A stretch of DNA of 32,033 nucleotides from Chloroflexota bacterium (GTDB lineage Bacteria > Chloroflexota > Ktedonobacteria > Ktedonobacterales > JADMIN01), in NCBI GenBank assembly GCA_021814145.1, contig JAKAIY010000030.1:1-32033 (forward strand). The letters are read 5' to 3'. Positions 31,944-32,033 of this stretch are shown here, piece by piece; position 1 is the first letter of the stretch; every line of letters starts with the position of its first letter. Below the pieces are notes generated by a model, which searched no databases, was not told the DNA's origin, and worked only from the letters and a program-made list of their open reading frames with translations. The translations under genes were made by a program, and so were the position numbers.

Positions 31944-32033
31944 ATGGAACTCAGTTTCGATGACGCGCTCGCGTTGCTGCGCGAGAAGAACAGCAATGAG
32001 AGTCTGGTGCGGCACGGCATCGCCGTCAGTGAC
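31944..32033 (+). CDS. HD-domain phosphohydrolase (partial, cut by the window end)
   Basis: Thirty codons are visible: MELSFDDALALLREKNSNES then LVRHGIAVSD, open to the window end. The helix followed by NESLVRHGIAV is the usual start of HD/HDIG proteins, with the first metal-binding His of the domain in RHG. GGAGG lies about 5 bases before the ATG. It follows the epimerase by 43 bases and may belong to its operon. Substrate unknown. Confidence 0.65.
   Translation, partial: MELSFDDALALLREKNSNESLVRHGIAVSD

Noticed and set aside
1-32033. CRISPR arrays, tRNA or rRNA genes
   Set aside because: No regularly spaced repeat set and no tRNA cloverleaf with TTCGAATC-like T-arm or rRNA segment was recognised by eye; a tRNAscan or Rfam search could still find something missed.

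Overview
The window is a GC-rich, densely coding stretch of a bacterial chromosome with short intergenic gaps, AGGAGG-like ribosome binding sites and several recognisable housekeeping genes. The mix of genes (an IscR-like Rrf2 regulator with sufC-sufS-sufU, a fused CrtYc-CrtYd lycopene cyclase, a B12-type MerR regulator, a LipM-like ligase and dispersed IS remnants) fits a Chloroflexota bacterium, possibly Ktedonobacteria-like. That placement is inference; there is no rRNA or other decisive marker here.

Layout. 1-2.96 kb: end of a gene coupled to a LipM/LplA-type ligase, a TauE/SafE exporter and an unknown four-helix membrane protein. 3.0-7.4 kb (minus strand): an iron-sulfur cluster operon read rrf2 > sufC > sufS > sufU > xdhC, with a well-formed promoter at its head and an inverted repeat close to the E. 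coli IscR type 1 consensus lying just downstream of the -10 box. hutU (urocanate hydratase) is divergent from it. 9.3-17.0 kb: a carotenoid island. crtB > crtI > crtYcd run leftward from a control region; rightward from the same region run a CarH/LitR-like adenosylcobalamin regulator, a PlsY-family acyltransferase and a membrane glycosyltransferase; a cytochrome P450 faces them. Together they suggest light-controlled production of a cyclic, hydroxylated, glycosylated and perhaps acylated carotenoid, comparable with the thermozeaxanthins of Thermus.

17.3-22.4 kb: unknown membrane proteins, a DUF1269 protein and a pair of lipoproteins, one an ABC-type amino-acid binding protein. 22.7-24.05 kb: two small DNA-processing candidates (Pyr_excise/MSMEG_6728 type and GIY-YIG type). 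24.2-27.2 kb: a decaying mobile-DNA zone with a frameshifted ISKra4-like element, pcm, a tandem repeat, an internally deleted IS1-like transposase and a 180-bp structured element with 16-bp terminal inverted repeats between 11-bp direct repeats. 27.2-32 kb (plus strand): metG, a DUF429 gene, a dgcN/dgcA-like pair for D-glutamate use, and the start of an HD-domain gene cut by the window end.

Strongest items for follow-up: the CarH-carotenoid island with its control region, the IscR-like operator, and the 180-bp element upstream of metG.
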